A stretch of DNA of 11,889 nucleotides from Actinocrinis sp046724665 (GTDB lineage: Bacteria; Actinomycetota; Actinomycetes; Streptomycetales; Catenulisporaceae), in contig JBKOWZ010000094.1 in the NCBI GenBank assembly GCA_046724665.1, positions 1 through 11,889 of the forward strand. The letters are read 5' to 3'. Below are positions 1-7,731 of the stretch, piece by piece. Position numbers and translations under genes: made by a program. Each line of letters begins with the position of its first letter. Position 1 is the stretch's first letter. A model generated the notes under the pieces. That model was not told the origin of the DNA. It was given only the letters and a program-made list of their open reading frames with translations, and ran no database searches.

Positions 1-1566
1 GCCCCAGGAGGCGCCGATCGCGTCGGAGATCTCGGTGAGCACCTCGGCCGGGATCGCGGAGTCCACGGTCAGCGCCATCAGCGTCTCGCCGCCCTTGGCC
101 GACCGGGAGACCTGCATGCCGGCGATGTTGATGTTGGACTCGCCGAGCAGGCCGCCGACCAGGCCGACGATGCCGGGCCGGTCCACGTACTGGAAGAAGG
201 CCGAGTGCTCGGACAGCGCCAGATCCACCGTGAAGCCGTTGATGTCGACGATCTTCTCGGCGGAGCGCGCTCCGGACAGCGTGCCGGAGACCGAGACCAC
301 CTCGCCGCTGGCCAGCGTGCCGCGCACGGTGACCACGTTGCGGTAGTCCGGGGACTCGGAGGTGGTGGTCAGCCGCACCTCGAGGCCGCGCTCCTGCGCG
401 AGCAGCGGGGCGTTGACGTAGGAGACCGAACCCTCGACGACGTCGGCGAACACGCCCTTGAGCGCGGAGAGCTCAAGCACCTTCACGTCGTGCTGGGTGA
501 TCTCGCCGGCCACCACCACGTCGAGCTGCTGGGCGCCGCCGCCGGCCAGCCCGGTGAACAGCCGGCCGAGGTTCTCGGCCAGCGGCAGGCCGGGGCGCAC
601 GTCCTCGGCGATGGTGCCGCCCTGCACGTTGACCGCATCCGGCACCAGCTCGCCGGCCAGCGCCTGGCGCACCGAGCGGGCCACCGCGATGCCGGCCTTC
701 TCCTGCGCCTCCTCGGTCGAGGCGCCCAGATGCGGGGTGACCACGACCGAGTCGAGCTCGAACAGCGGGGAGTCGGTACACGGCTCCTTGGCGAACACGT
801 CGATGCCGGCGCCCGCGACCCGGCCCTCCTTGATCGCGGCGGCCAGCGCGGTCTCGTCCACCAGGCCGCCGCGGGCCACGTTGATGATCCGCACGGTCGG
901 CTTGACCTTGCGCAGCGCCTCGTCGCCGATCAGGCCGAGCGTCTCGGGGGTCTTGGGCATGTGCACGGTGATGAAGTCGGAGGCGGCCAGCAGCTCGTCC
1001 AGGGTGACCAGCTGCGCGCCGATCTGCGCGGCCTTTCCGGCCTGCACGTACGGATCGTAGGCCAGCAGCTTCACGCCGAACGGGATCAGCCGCGCGGCGA
1101 CCAGGGCGCCGATCCGGCCGAGGCCGACGATGCCGACGGTCTTGCCGTCGAGCTCGATGCCGGTGTACTTCGAGCGGGCCCACTTGCCGCCCTTGAGCGC
1201 GGCGTTGGCGCTGGCCAGGTTGCGCGCACCGGCCAGGATGTGCGCGACGGTCAGCTCGGCCGCGGAGGTGATGTTCGAGGTCGGCGCGTTGACCACCATC
1301 GCGCCGGCCTTGGTGGCCGCGGCGATGTCCACGTTGTCGAGGCCGACCCCGGCGCGGGCGATGACGCGCAGGCGCTTGGCGGCGCCGATCGCCTCGGCGT
1401 CCACCTGGGTGGCCGAGCGCACCAGGATCGCGTCCACGTCGGCGATGGCCGGCAGCAGCTGGGCACGGTCTGCGCCGTCGCAGTACCGGACCTCGAAGTC
1501 GGGGCCGAGCGCCTCGACGGTGGCGGGGCTGAGCTCTTCAGCGATGAGAACCACGGGTTTTGCCAC
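1..1566 (-). CDS. serA: D-3-phosphoglycerate dehydrogenase SerA (3' end cut by window edge)
   Basis: SerA oxidises 3-phosphoglycerate to 3-phosphohydroxypyruvate with NAD+, the first step of cytoplasmic serine synthesis. 522 codons are visible and the frame is open to base 1. Actinobacterial SerA proteins are about 530 residues, so only a few codons are missing. Visible landmarks are the Rossmann motif GLGRIG at about 148-153, the catalytic Arg in ARGG (about 232), Glu in KEP (about 261) and His in PHLGAS (about 279). The long intervening (ASB) domain follows, and then a C-terminal ACT domain from about 455, beginning near DRPGIVG. This is the long form in which the ACT domain commonly carries serine feedback control. 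The start is GTG, chosen because GGAGGA lies 8 nt upstream and because the N-terminus AKPVVLIAEELSP fits the family. The gene stands apart from the transporter operon upstream, behind 272 nt that contain a tandem palindrome, so it probably has its own promoter. Confidence 0.96.
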   Translation of the reverse strand, partial: MAKPVVLIAEELSPATVEALGPDFEVRYCDGADRAQLLPAIADVDAILVRSATQVDAEAIGAAKRLRVIARAGVGLDNVDIAAATKAGAMVVNAPTSNITSAAELTVAHILAGARNLASANAALKGGKWARSKYTGIELDGKTVGIVGLGRIGALVAARLIPFGVKLLAYDPYVQAGKAAQIGAQLVTLDELLAASDFITVHMPKTPETLGLIGDEALRKVKPTVRIINVARGGLVDETALAAAIKEGRVAGAGIDVFAKEPCTDSPLFELDSVVVTPHLGASTEEAQEKAGIAVARSVRQALAGELVPDAVNVQGGTIAEDVRPGLPLAENLGRLFTGLAGGGAQQLDVVVAGEITQHDVKVLELSALKGVFADVVEGSVSYVNAPLLAQERGLEVRLTTTSESPDYRNVVTVRGTLASGEVVSVSGTLSGARSAEKIVDINGFTVDLALSEHSAFFQYVDRPGIVGLVGGLLGESNINIAGMQVSRSAKGGETLMALTVDSAIPAEVLTEISDAIGASWG

Positions 1567-1575
1567 GGCGGGATT

Positions 1576-1581
1576 CCTCCG
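1576..1581 (-). promoter_or_regulatory. serA ribosome binding site
   Basis: On the minus strand CGGAGG-A lies 8-9 nt before the GTG start of serA. It is a near-perfect Shine-Dalgarno sequence and fixes the GTG at 1566-1564 as the start, with no ATG nearby in frame. Confidence 0.8.
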
Positions 1582-1660
1582 GTCGTCCGTCAGAGGGAGT
1601 AACGGAAATGCGCCCGGGTCCACCACGCTGTGGTCCTGGCAGGATGAAACGGCAGTCGCA

Positions 1661-1696
1661 CCGTCGTGTTAACACGAGCCGTTGTGTTAACACGAG
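1661..1696. repeat. Tandem 18-bp palindromic repeat (putative double operator) upstream of serA
   Basis: Two exactly adjacent 18-bp units occupy 1661-1678 and 1679-1696 and differ at one base (CCGTCGTGTTAACACGAG and CCGTTGTGTTAACACGAG). Each is centred on GTGTTAACAC. In the first unit the perfect palindrome extends to 14 bp (TCGTGTTAACACGA, 1664-1677). In the second it is 10 bp, with the outermost pair of the 14 retained. The centres are 18 bp apart. The pair lies about 95-130 nt before the serA start. Paired, AT-centred palindromes in a GC-rich intergenic region are typical of operators for dimeric regulators such as GntR, TetR or LacI families. I do not recognise the specific site, so the cognate regulator is unknown and the function is inferred. 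Confidence 0.7.
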
Positions 1697-1762
1697 ATGT
1701 CCGGCGACCGCTCAGGGGCCATGGTACAGATTCGGCGCCCAGAATCGAGGCCCCGAAGCGGT

Positions 1763-1814
1763 GCGAAGCGAAACCCCTGCGACACCCGTGGGTCACGCTG
1801 TGGAGACGCTTCGC
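1763..1814 (-). terminator. Possible stem-loop terminator after the transporter operon
   Basis: GCGAAGCG (1763-1770) and CGCTTCGC (1807-1814) are perfect 8-bp complementary arms separated by 36 nt. The loop contains a small inner inverted repeat, ACCC-GT-GGGT. The structure begins 24 nt past the stop of the last transporter gene. There is no T-tract, which is common for actinobacterial terminators but also makes the call weak. It could instead be a leader structure of serA. Confidence 0.35.
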
Positions 1815-1838
1815 GATCATACCGCGGCGGGCGGGCCA

Positions 1839-2894
1839 TCACAGCACGCTGAGCCTCTCCGCGTAGTGACACGCGGCCGGATGGCCGTCGCCGGGCACGG
1901 GCACGGCCAGCGGCGGCTCCTCATCCACGCAGCGCACGGCCTGTGCCTCAGCGAGCGCCGCGAACTTCGGGCAGCGGGTGCGGAAGCGGCAGCCGGAGGG
2001 TGGATTCGCCGGCGAGGGCACCTCGCCGCGCACGACGATCCGGCGGCGCTCGCGCTCGCGGCGCGGGTCCGCGAGCGGGATCGCGGAGATCAGCGCCTGC
2101 GTGTAGGGATGCAGCGGACGCTCGAAGAGTTCGTCCGAAGGACCGAGTTCCACGATCTTGCCGAGGTACATGACCGCGACCCGGTCGGCGATGTGCCGCA
2201 CCACGGACAGGTCGTGCGCCACGAAGAGGTAGGCCAGGCCGAGTTCGTCCTGGAGGTCCTCGAGCAGGTTGATCACCCCGGCCTGGATGGAGACGTCGAG
2301 CGCCGAGACCGGCTCGTCCAGGACGAGCACCCGCGGCTTGAGGGCGAGGGCGCGGGCGATGCCGACGCGTTGTCGCTGGCCGCCGGAGAACTCGTGCGGG
2401 AAGCGGTTGCCGTGCTCGGGGTTCAGGCCGACCCGGCGCATCAGGTCCGCGACGGCACGCTGGCCGCCGCGACCGTAGAGGCCGTGGATCTTGAGCGGTT
2501 CGGCGATGATCTCGTGCACGGTGATCCGCGGATTGAGCGAGGCGTAGGGATCCTGGAAGACCAGTTGCAGGTCGCGGCGCAGCGCGCGCAGCCGGCTCTT
2601 CGACAGCCGCGTCACGTCGCGGCCCTCGAACAGCACCTCGCCGCGGGTCGCGGGCAGCAGATGGAGCACGGCGCGCGCGGTGGTCGTCTTCCCGCAGCCC
2701 GATTCGCCGACCAGGCCAAGCGTCTCGCCCGGGAACAGGTCGAAGGAGACGTCGGAGACCGCGTGCACGGTGCCGACCCGGCGGCGGACGATCCCGCTGG
2801 AGTGGATCGGGAACTCCTTGACCAGGTGACGCACCGACAGAATCGGTTCCGTCCACGCCCGGACCGCGGTCGCGTTCGCCGCAGCAGCCGTCAC
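1839..2894 (-). CDS. oppF: Oligopeptide/dipeptide ABC transporter ATPase, OppF/DppF type
   Basis: This is the second nucleotide-binding subunit of a peptide importer, 351 aa, acting at the inner face of the membrane. Motifs are in the expected order: Walker A GESGCGKT (63-70), Q-loop FQDPYASLNPR (Q114), ABC signature FSGGQ (169-173), Walker B LVLDEP (189-195) with catalytic Glu, D-loop SALD, and H-loop His (H227). The C-terminal oligopeptide-transporter domain (HPYTQAL) carries four cysteines (C302, C308, C322, C342) in the arrangement associated with a [4Fe-4S] cluster in related peptide-transporter ATPases. The start is GTG at 2894-2892, overlapping the preceding TGA stop as GTGA, with GGAGGAGG just upstream. 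The frame stays open to 3110, but that extension reads the preceding ATPase gene out of phase. SARP-like or fused domains are absent. Opp and Dpp types cannot be separated by sequence alone, so the symbol denotes the family. Confidence 0.93.
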   Translation of the reverse strand: MTAAAANATAVRAWTEPILSVRHLVKEFPIHSSGIVRRRVGTVHAVSDVSFDLFPGETLGLVGESGCGKTTTARAVLHLLPATRGEVLFEGRDVTRLSKSRLRALRRDLQLVFQDPYASLNPRITVHEIIAEPLKIHGLYGRGGQRAVADLMRRVGLNPEHGNRFPHEFSGGQRQRVGIARALALKPRVLVLDEPVSALDVSIQAGVINLLEDLQDELGLAYLFVAHDLSVVRHIADRVAVMYLGKIVELGPSDELFERPLHPYTQALISAIPLADPRRERERRRIVVRGEVPSPANPPSGCRFRTRCPKFAALAEAQAVRCVDEEPPLAVPVPGDGHPAACHYAERLSVL

Positions 2895-4030
2895 AGGACC
2901 TCCTCCTCGCCGCCGTCCGCGCGATCTCTTCCGACGCTCCCCCGGAACTCGGCGGGCAGCCGCGCGTCGCGCGCGGTGCCGGCGAACAGTTCGGCCGGGT
3001 CGGGACGGCCGCGCAGCCGGTCGGAGTAGTGGCAGGCGGCGGCGTGGTCCGGGCCCACCGGCAGCAGTTCGGGCTCCTGATGCCGGCACAGGTCCTGCGC
3101 CAGCGGGCAACGCGCGGCGAACGGACAGCCCGGCGGCAGGTTGACCAGCGAGGGCGGCGCGCCCTGAATCGGCGTCAGCCGCTTGTGCGGGCGTACGTCG
3201 AGCCGTGGCAGCGAGCCGAGCAGACCGAGGGTGTAGGGCATGCGCGGCGCGTAGTAGATGTCATCTACCGGCCCGATCTCGACCGGCTTTCCGGCGTACA
3301 TCACCAGCACCCGGTCGGCCTGGCCGGCGACGATGCCGAGGTCGTGGGTGATCAGGACCATCGCCGCGCCGGTCTCGGCCTGCGCGGCGCGCAGCGACTT
3401 GAGCACCTCGGCCTGGACGGTGACGTCGAGCGCGGTGGTCGGCTCGTCGGCGATGATCACGTCGGGGTCGTTGGCCATCGCGATGGCGATCACCACACGC
3501 TGGCGCATGCCGCCGGAGAACTCGTGCGGGTACTGGTCGATCCGCGCCCGCGGGAACGGGATGCCGACCAGGTCGAGCAGTTCGACCGCGCGCCGCCTTG
3601 CCGCCTGCCGGCCGACGTCGTGATGCGCGAGCACCGCCTCGGCCAGCTGGTAGCCGATCTTGTAGACCGGGTTGAGCGAGGTCATCGGATCCTGGAAGAC
3701 CATCGCGATCTTGCTGCCGCGCACCGCGGTCAGCTGTTTGTCCGACAGTCCGGTCAGTTCCCGGCCGCGAAAGCGCACCGAGCCGCAGACGCGCGCGGTA
3801 CGCGGCAGCAGACCCATCACGGCCAGCGCGGTGACCGACTTGCCGGAGCCCGACTCGCCGACGATGCCGAGCACCTCGCCGGAGTCGAGCCGGTACGAGA
3901 CGCCGCGCGCCGCCTGGACGATGCCGTCGGGGGTCGGGAAGTCAACGGTGAGGTTCTCCACCGCGAGGACCGGATTGCCGACCGCGTCGGTCGGCGTCGG
4001 GTTCGAAAGCTGCTGAGGCCGTCCGTTCAC
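2891..4030 (-). CDS. oppD: Oligopeptide/dipeptide ABC transporter ATPase, OppD/DppD type
   Basis: This is the first nucleotide-binding subunit of the peptide importer, 379 aa. Walker A is GESGSGKS (58-65), the Q-loop FQDPMTSLNP (Q113), the signature FSGGM (171-175), Walker B VIIADEP (191-197) followed by TTALD, and the H-loop THD has H229. A C-terminal peptide-transporter domain (MPYTLGLLGS) includes cysteines C302, C308, C315 and C333 in the GCPFAARC...CRH...ACHY pattern, the probable iron-sulphur site. After this motif comes a polar tail of about 45 residues ending in GGEEEVL; these codons also supply the ribosome binding site of the next gene. The start is GTG at 4030-4028, overlapping the permease stop as GTGA, with AGAGGG upstream. 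The much longer open frame to 4768 is an out-of-phase reading of the permease gene. It should pair with the following ATPase as a heterodimer. Confidence 0.94.
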   Translation of the reverse strand: MNGRPQQLSNPTPTDAVGNPVLAVENLTVDFPTPDGIVQAARGVSYRLDSGEVLGIVGESGSGKSVTALAVMGLLPRTARVCGSVRFRGRELTGLSDKQLTAVRGSKIAMVFQDPMTSLNPVYKIGYQLAEAVLAHHDVGRQAARRRAVELLDLVGIPFPRARIDQYPHEFSGGMRQRVVIAIAMANDPDVIIADEPTTALDVTVQAEVLKSLRAAQAETGAAMVLITHDLGIVAGQADRVLVMYAGKPVEIGPVDDIYYAPRMPYTLGLLGSLPRLDVRPHKRLTPIQGAPPSLVNLPPGCPFAARCPLAQDLCRHQEPELLPVGPDHAAACHYSDRLRGRPDPAELFAGTARDARLPAEFRGSVGRDRADGGEEEVL

Positions 4031-4953
4031 GCGCGCACCCTCTGCTGGGTCGGGTCGAAGGCGTCGCGCAGCCCGTCCCCGATGAAGTTGACGGACAGGC
4101 AGATCAGCACGATGAACAGGCCGGGGAGGTAGAACAGCCACCAGCGGCCGCCCTGCAACGCGGTGTCGCTGCCGGAGATCAGCGAGCCGAGCGAGACGTC
4201 CGGGCTCTGCACGCCGAAGCCGAGGTACGACAGCGAGGACTCGAGCAGGATCGCCGTGGCGACCAGAACGGTGACCACGACGATGATCTGGCCGGCGATG
4301 TTGGGCAGCAGGTGCCGCAGGATGATCCGGCCGTCGCTCGCGCCGAGCGCCCGCGCCGCCTCGACGTACTCCTTCTCGCGCAGCGAGAGCGCCTGGCCGC
4401 GCACGATCCGGGAGACCGCGGGCCAGGCGAGCGCCGCGACGACCAGGGCGAGCGCCCACCAGCCGATGCTCTGCACCTTCTTCGTCAGCAGCGCGCCGGC
4501 GGCGAGGATCGGGATGGTGAGGATGAGATCGACCACGCGCATCATCAGCGAGTCGGCGAAGCCCCGGTAGTACCCGGCGACGGCGCCCCAGACCGTGCCG
4601 ACGACGGTGGCGGTCACCGCGATCGACAGCGCGATTTGCAGCGAGAGCTGCGTGCCGCGCAGCACGCGGGCGAACTCGTCGTAGCCGAGGTTGTCGGTGC
4701 CGAAGGGGTGCTCGGCGGAAGGCGGGGCCGAGTTGTCCGGGGTGATGTCCGAGTAGCCGTACTTCCACAACGCGCCGCCGACGTACGCCAACAGGATCAC
4801 CGCGGCCAGTACGAAGAGGCTGACGACGGCGAGCCGGTGCTGGAGGAAGCGCCGGACGATCAGCCGGGTCTGCGAGCGGGCCGCGACGGTGAACTCGTGC
4901 TCGGGCCCCGGTCCGGCGGCGGGCGCGGCGAGGGCCGACAGGGGCTCAGGCAA
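4027..4953 (-). CDS. oppC: Oligopeptide ABC transporter permease, OppC/DppC type
   Basis: This is a membrane subunit of the peptide importer, 308 aa. A cytoplasmic N-terminus of about 40 residues leads into the first membrane helix (about 41-62). An extracytoplasmic segment contains HPFGTDNLGYDEFARVLRG, the hallmark of OppC-type permeases. A block of five further hydrophobic segments runs to about residue 292. The EAA loop that docks on the ATPase is EAARALGASDGRIILRHLLPN (about 198-218). The protein ends in GDGLRDAFDPTQQRVRA, typical for the family. The start is TTG at 4953-4951, which overlaps the upstream permease by 8 nt. It is supported by GAGGA about 7 nt upstream and by the absence of a plausible ATG or GTG before the conserved region. 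The stop overlaps the next start by 4 nt. Confidence 0.93.
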   Translation of the reverse strand: MPEPLSALAAPAAGPGPEHEFTVAARSQTRLIVRRFLQHRLAVVSLFVLAAVILLAYVGGALWKYGYSDITPDNSAPPSAEHPFGTDNLGYDEFARVLRGTQLSLQIALSIAVTATVVGTVWGAVAGYYRGFADSLMMRVVDLILTIPILAAGALLTKKVQSIGWWALALVVAALAWPAVSRIVRGQALSLREKEYVEAARALGASDGRIILRHLLPNIAGQIIVVVTVLVATAILLESSLSYLGFGVQSPDVSLGSLISGSDTALQGGRWWLFYLPGLFIVLICLSVNFIGDGLRDAFDPTQQRVRA

Positions 4954-5923
4954 GGCGGATCCTCGGGTCCAGGACCGCGTAGAGCAGGTCGGCCAGCAGG
5001 TTGAACAGGATCACGATGACCGCGGAGACCACCAGCCAGGCCAGGATGACGTTGACGTCCTGCGCGTTGATGCCGTTGATCAGCATGGTGCCCATCCCCT
5101 GCCAGCCGAAGACGCTCTCGGTGAGCACCGCGCCGCCGAGAATCGCCGCGACGTCCAGGGCCACCTGCGTGGTCAGCGGGATCAGCGCGGTGCGCAGGCC
5201 GTGCCGAAGTAGCACCCGGCCGCGCGAGAGGCCCTTGGCCCGGGCCAGCCGCAGGTAGTCGCTGCCGAGCACGTCGAGCATCGAGGCGCGCTGGAACCGG
5301 GACCACGACGCGTACGAGGACATGGCCAGCACGACGGTCGGCAGGATCAGGTGCCCGACCGCGTCGGTGAAGGCGGACCAGCCGGTCAGGCCCGGCGTGC
5401 CGGAGCCGTAGGTCTGGAGGAAGTAGGTGCCGGTGGCGTTGTTGAAGTCGATCGCGAGCTGCTTGAGCAGGATCGCGAACCAGAACACCGGCAGCGAGAG
5501 GAACAGGAAGCCGACCAGGGTGATGCCGTAGTCCGCCTTCGAGTACTGCCGCACCGCGCTGACCACCCCGGCGGCCACCGCGAAGAGCACCGCGACGACC
5601 ATCGCCAGCAGCACGAGCCGCAGCGTGAGCGTCAGGCTGCTGCGCAGCAGCGCGCCGATGTCGGTGCCGGAGTTGACCGACGGGCCCCAGTCGCCGCGCA
5701 GCAGCAGCCGGGTGAGCCAGTGCCAGTATCGGTCGAGCAGGCCGTGGTCGAGGTACAGGGTGCGGGCCATCGCGTCGAGGACGGCCCGCGAGGGCGGCGG
5801 GTTCTTGGCCCGCAGCTGGGCCAGCGGGTCGGCGCCGTAGGCCACCAGCAGGAACACCAGGAAGGTGGAGAGCAGGAAGACCGGGACCGACACCAGCAGG
5901 CGGCGGACCGCGAATGCGAACAC
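4946..5923 (-). CDS. oppB: Oligopeptide ABC transporter permease, OppB/DppB type
   Basis: This is the partner permease of the peptide importer, 325 aa. The N-terminal helix (VRRLLVSVPVFLLSTFLVFL, about 7-27) starts almost at the first residue, as is usual for OppB. There is then an extracytoplasmic segment with YLDHGLLDRYWHWLTRLLLRGDWG, typical of the family, and helices at about 99-122, 132-158, 191-204, 249-268 and 292-317. The EAA loop is DYLRLARAKGLSRGRVLLRH (about 222-241), and the ending LDPRIRL is diagnostic of this permease class. The start is GTG at 5923-5921, with only a weak GAGG-type ribosome binding site. It is 33 nt downstream of the binding-protein gene, so it is probably co-transcribed with it. 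Confidence 0.93.
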   Translation of the reverse strand: MFAFAVRRLLVSVPVFLLSTFLVFLLVAYGADPLAQLRAKNPPPSRAVLDAMARTLYLDHGLLDRYWHWLTRLLLRGDWGPSVNSGTDIGALLRSSLTLTLRLVLLAMVVAVLFAVAAGVVSAVRQYSKADYGITLVGFLFLSLPVFWFAILLKQLAIDFNNATGTYFLQTYGSGTPGLTGWSAFTDAVGHLILPTVVLAMSSYASWSRFQRASMLDVLGSDYLRLARAKGLSRGRVLLRHGLRTALIPLTTQVALDVAAILGGAVLTESVFGWQGMGTMLINGINAQDVNVILAWLVVSAVIVILFNLLADLLYAVLDPRIRLA

Positions 5924-5956
5924 AGGCGCCTCGCCTCGCTTCGGCTCGATCCGCGC

Positions 5957-7720
5957 CTACGAGCCGGAGGCCTTGAGGCCCCACTCCTGGATGTTGTACG
6001 TCGGGCCGATCTGCGTGCTGTTGTCACGCACGTTGCCGAGCTTCGGATAGAAGGCGATCAGGGTCGGCTTCTGATAGAGCGGCAGCGTGTACGCGTCCCG
6101 GCTGATCTGGTCGTCCGCCTTGTTCAGGTTGGCGAGGATGGTGGCCTGGTCGGTCGAGGTGGCCGCGGTGTTGAGCCAGTTGTCCACGTCCGGGTTCGAG
6201 TAGCCGCCGTAGTTGCTGCCGCCGCCGGTGACGTACAGCGGCTGGTTCGCCGAGGCCGGGAACGGCGTGGCCACCCACGCGAAGACGATGATGTCGTACG
6301 TGTAGTTGCTGCCGCTCTGCGCGAGCGTGGCGCCGAGGTTGTCGGTCGGCGAGACGTTGACGGTGATGCCGAGCTTGGCCATGTCCGCGGCGAACAGGTC
6401 GCTCTCGTTCTGGCGGATCTTGTTGCCCACGGTGTACCGCAGCGAGAAGGCCGGGACCGGCGTGCCGTCCGGGGTGGTGAGCCGGCCGCCGGTGGTGGCG
6501 TTCTTGAAGCCGGCGTCGGTCAGCAGCTTGCGCGCCTTGGCGGTGTCGCCGAGGCCGAGGCCGTGCTTGGCGACGTTGTCCTGGTAGCCGTTCTGGTTGT
6601 GCACGAACATCCGGTTGTCCAGCGTGGTGGCGCTTGACTGGAACTGCTGGATCGTCTTGCTGAGCATGTCGGCGCGGTTGACCGCGGTGAACATCGCGGT
6701 GCGCAGGGTCCGGCCCCAGGTCTTGTCGCCGAGCACCGGGTTCTTCAGGTTGAAGTCGAAGTGCTCGAACTGGAGGCCCGAGTCGACGTGGTAGGTGATG
6801 GCGCTGCCCATGCTCCTGACCTGGCTGACCAGGTCCACCTGTGGCTGCGGGTAGATCCCGTCCACCTCGCGGTTCTGGAGGGCGGTCGGCTCCTGGGCCG
6901 AGTCGGTGATGGAGCGGAAGACCACCTGGTCGAGCTTGGCCGCGGCGCCGTAGTACTTCGGGTTGCGCGACAGGATGACCGAGGTCTTGTCCGATGCCAC
7001 GGAGCTGACGACGAACGGCCCGCCGGAGACGGTCGGCGGGTGCGCGGCGAACCAGGAGAACGCCGCCTCGTCGCTGCCGTGCTGCTTGGCGACGTGCGCC
7101 GGGTAGAGCGGGCCGAACAGCGACTTCCAGTCGGGGAACGGGGTCTTGAAGACGACAGTGACCGTCTTGCCGCCGTCCGTGCCGGTGACCGACTCGATCT
7201 GGTCGTATCCGACGCTGGTGGCGTTGGCGATGTTGGCGTCGGTGCCGTTCTGCACCTGCCAGGCGTAGACGAAGTCGTCGGCGCCGATCGGCGTGCCGTC
7301 GGACCAGACGGCGTCCGGCTTGACCTTGTAGACGATGGTCTGCGGGCTGGCACCGGTCTGCTCGGCGCTCTCGAGCAGGTCCGTGTTCATCACGACGGCG
7401 TACGAGGGCTTCGCGATGAACGCGGACGGATAGACGCCGTTCAGCACCTGCCCGTAGTCGAAGGTGTTGCCGTCGGCGGACAGCAGGTTCCAGTTGTCCA
7501 CGGTCTTCTCGATGGTCCAGGTGGCCTTGCCGCCGCTCCGTACCGTGGCGCTGTTGAAGCTGTCCGCCGCGGCGGTGCCCGCCAGGTTCGCGTCGGCGGC
7601 CGAGCCGCTGCCGCCGCCGGTGCCGCCACAGCCGGCCAACCCGAGCGCCAGCGTTCCCGCCGCGGACCAAGCCGCAAACCGCCGCAGGCGGCGCCCGCCG
7701 CTGGACCCGAACCCGGACAT
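5957..7720 (-). CDS. oppA: Peptide ABC transporter substrate-binding lipoprotein (family 5)
   Basis: This is the extracytoplasmic peptide-binding component of the importer, 587 aa, a normal length for family 5 binding proteins. The signal peptide has a basic n-region (RRLRR at 10-14), a hydrophobic stretch (AAWSAAGTLALGLAG) and lipobox LAGC with the lipidated Cys at 31. A flexible Gly/Ser linker (GGTGGGSGS) follows. The mature part has the family hallmarks: a segment around VVMNTDLLESAEQ, YKVKPDAVWSDGTPIGADDFVYAWQ (about residues 130-155), which is the classical family-5 signature region, and a long C-terminal lobe with QISRDAYTLPLYQKP near the end. The start ATG at 7720-7718 has AAGGAG 5 nt upstream. 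It is the only gene of the transporter with an ATG start. The bound peptide cannot be read from sequence. Peptide-binding proteins of this type feed nutrition, and in Streptomyces (BldK) also signalling. Confidence 0.94.
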   Translation of the reverse strand: MSGFGSSGGRRLRRFAAWSAAGTLALGLAGCGGTGGGSGSAADANLAGTAAADSFNSATVRSGGKATWTIEKTVDNWNLLSADGNTFDYGQVLNGVYPSAFIAKPSYAVVMNTDLLESAEQTGASPQTIVYKVKPDAVWSDGTPIGADDFVYAWQVQNGTDANIANATSVGYDQIESVTGTDGGKTVTVVFKTPFPDWKSLFGPLYPAHVAKQHGSDEAAFSWFAAHPPTVSGGPFVVSSVASDKTSVILSRNPKYYGAAAKLDQVVFRSITDSAQEPTALQNREVDGIYPQPQVDLVSQVRSMGSAITYHVDSGLQFEHFDFNLKNPVLGDKTWGRTLRTAMFTAVNRADMLSKTIQQFQSSATTLDNRMFVHNQNGYQDNVAKHGLGLGDTAKARKLLTDAGFKNATTGGRLTTPDGTPVPAFSLRYTVGNKIRQNESDLFAADMAKLGITVNVSPTDNLGATLAQSGSNYTYDIIVFAWVATPFPASANQPLYVTGGGSNYGGYSNPDVDNWLNTAATSTDQATILANLNKADDQISRDAYTLPLYQKPTLIAFYPKLGNVRDNSTQIGPTYNIQEWGLKASGS

Positions 7721-7725
7721 GCGTA

Positions 7726-7731
7726 CTCCTT
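7726..7731 (-). promoter_or_regulatory. Ribosome binding site of the peptide-binding protein gene
   Basis: AAGGAG on the minus strand lies 5 nt before ATG. Its first two bases fall inside the 3' arm of the inverted repeat at 7730-7767, so folding of that RNA could hinder ribosome access. Confidence 0.75.

Larger units (their letters stand above)
1567..1838. other. Intergenic region between the transporter ATPase gene and serA
   Basis: These 272 nt contain no convincing gene. They hold the tandem palindrome at 1661-1696, the serA ribosome binding site, and an inverted repeat at 1763-1814 that may end the transporter transcript. A weak -10-like TACCAT occurs on the minus strand at about 1720-1725, without a good -35. 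If it is real, transcription would start just upstream of the tandem palindrome, which would then sit where a repressor would block elongation. A 76-codon minus-strand frame here (1590-1820) has no ribosome binding site, and its repeated residues are just the palindromes translated. Confidence 0.6.

Noticed and set aside
205..1602. 465-codon plus-strand open frame
   Set aside because: It is antisense to serA, which carries all catalytic residues, and has low-complexity translated composition.
1590..1820. 76-codon minus-strand frame before serA
   Set aside because: It has no ribosome binding site and no family resemblance. Its internal repeat (RVNTTARVNTT) is the tandem DNA palindrome read as protein.
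1561..1838. Riboswitch or other structured RNA upstream of serA
   Set aside because: I could not recognise any known riboswitch class; only the tandem palindrome and simple stem-loops are visible.
2895..3110. N-terminal extension of the OppF-type ATPase
   Set aside because: The frame is open, but this segment codes the conserved cysteine domain of the OppD-type ATPase in another phase. The GTG at 2894 has a strong ribosome binding site.
4031..4768. N-terminal extension of the OppD-type ATPase
   Set aside because: It overlaps the OppC-type permease out of phase, and the extension is Arg/Gly-rich and unlike any ATPase.
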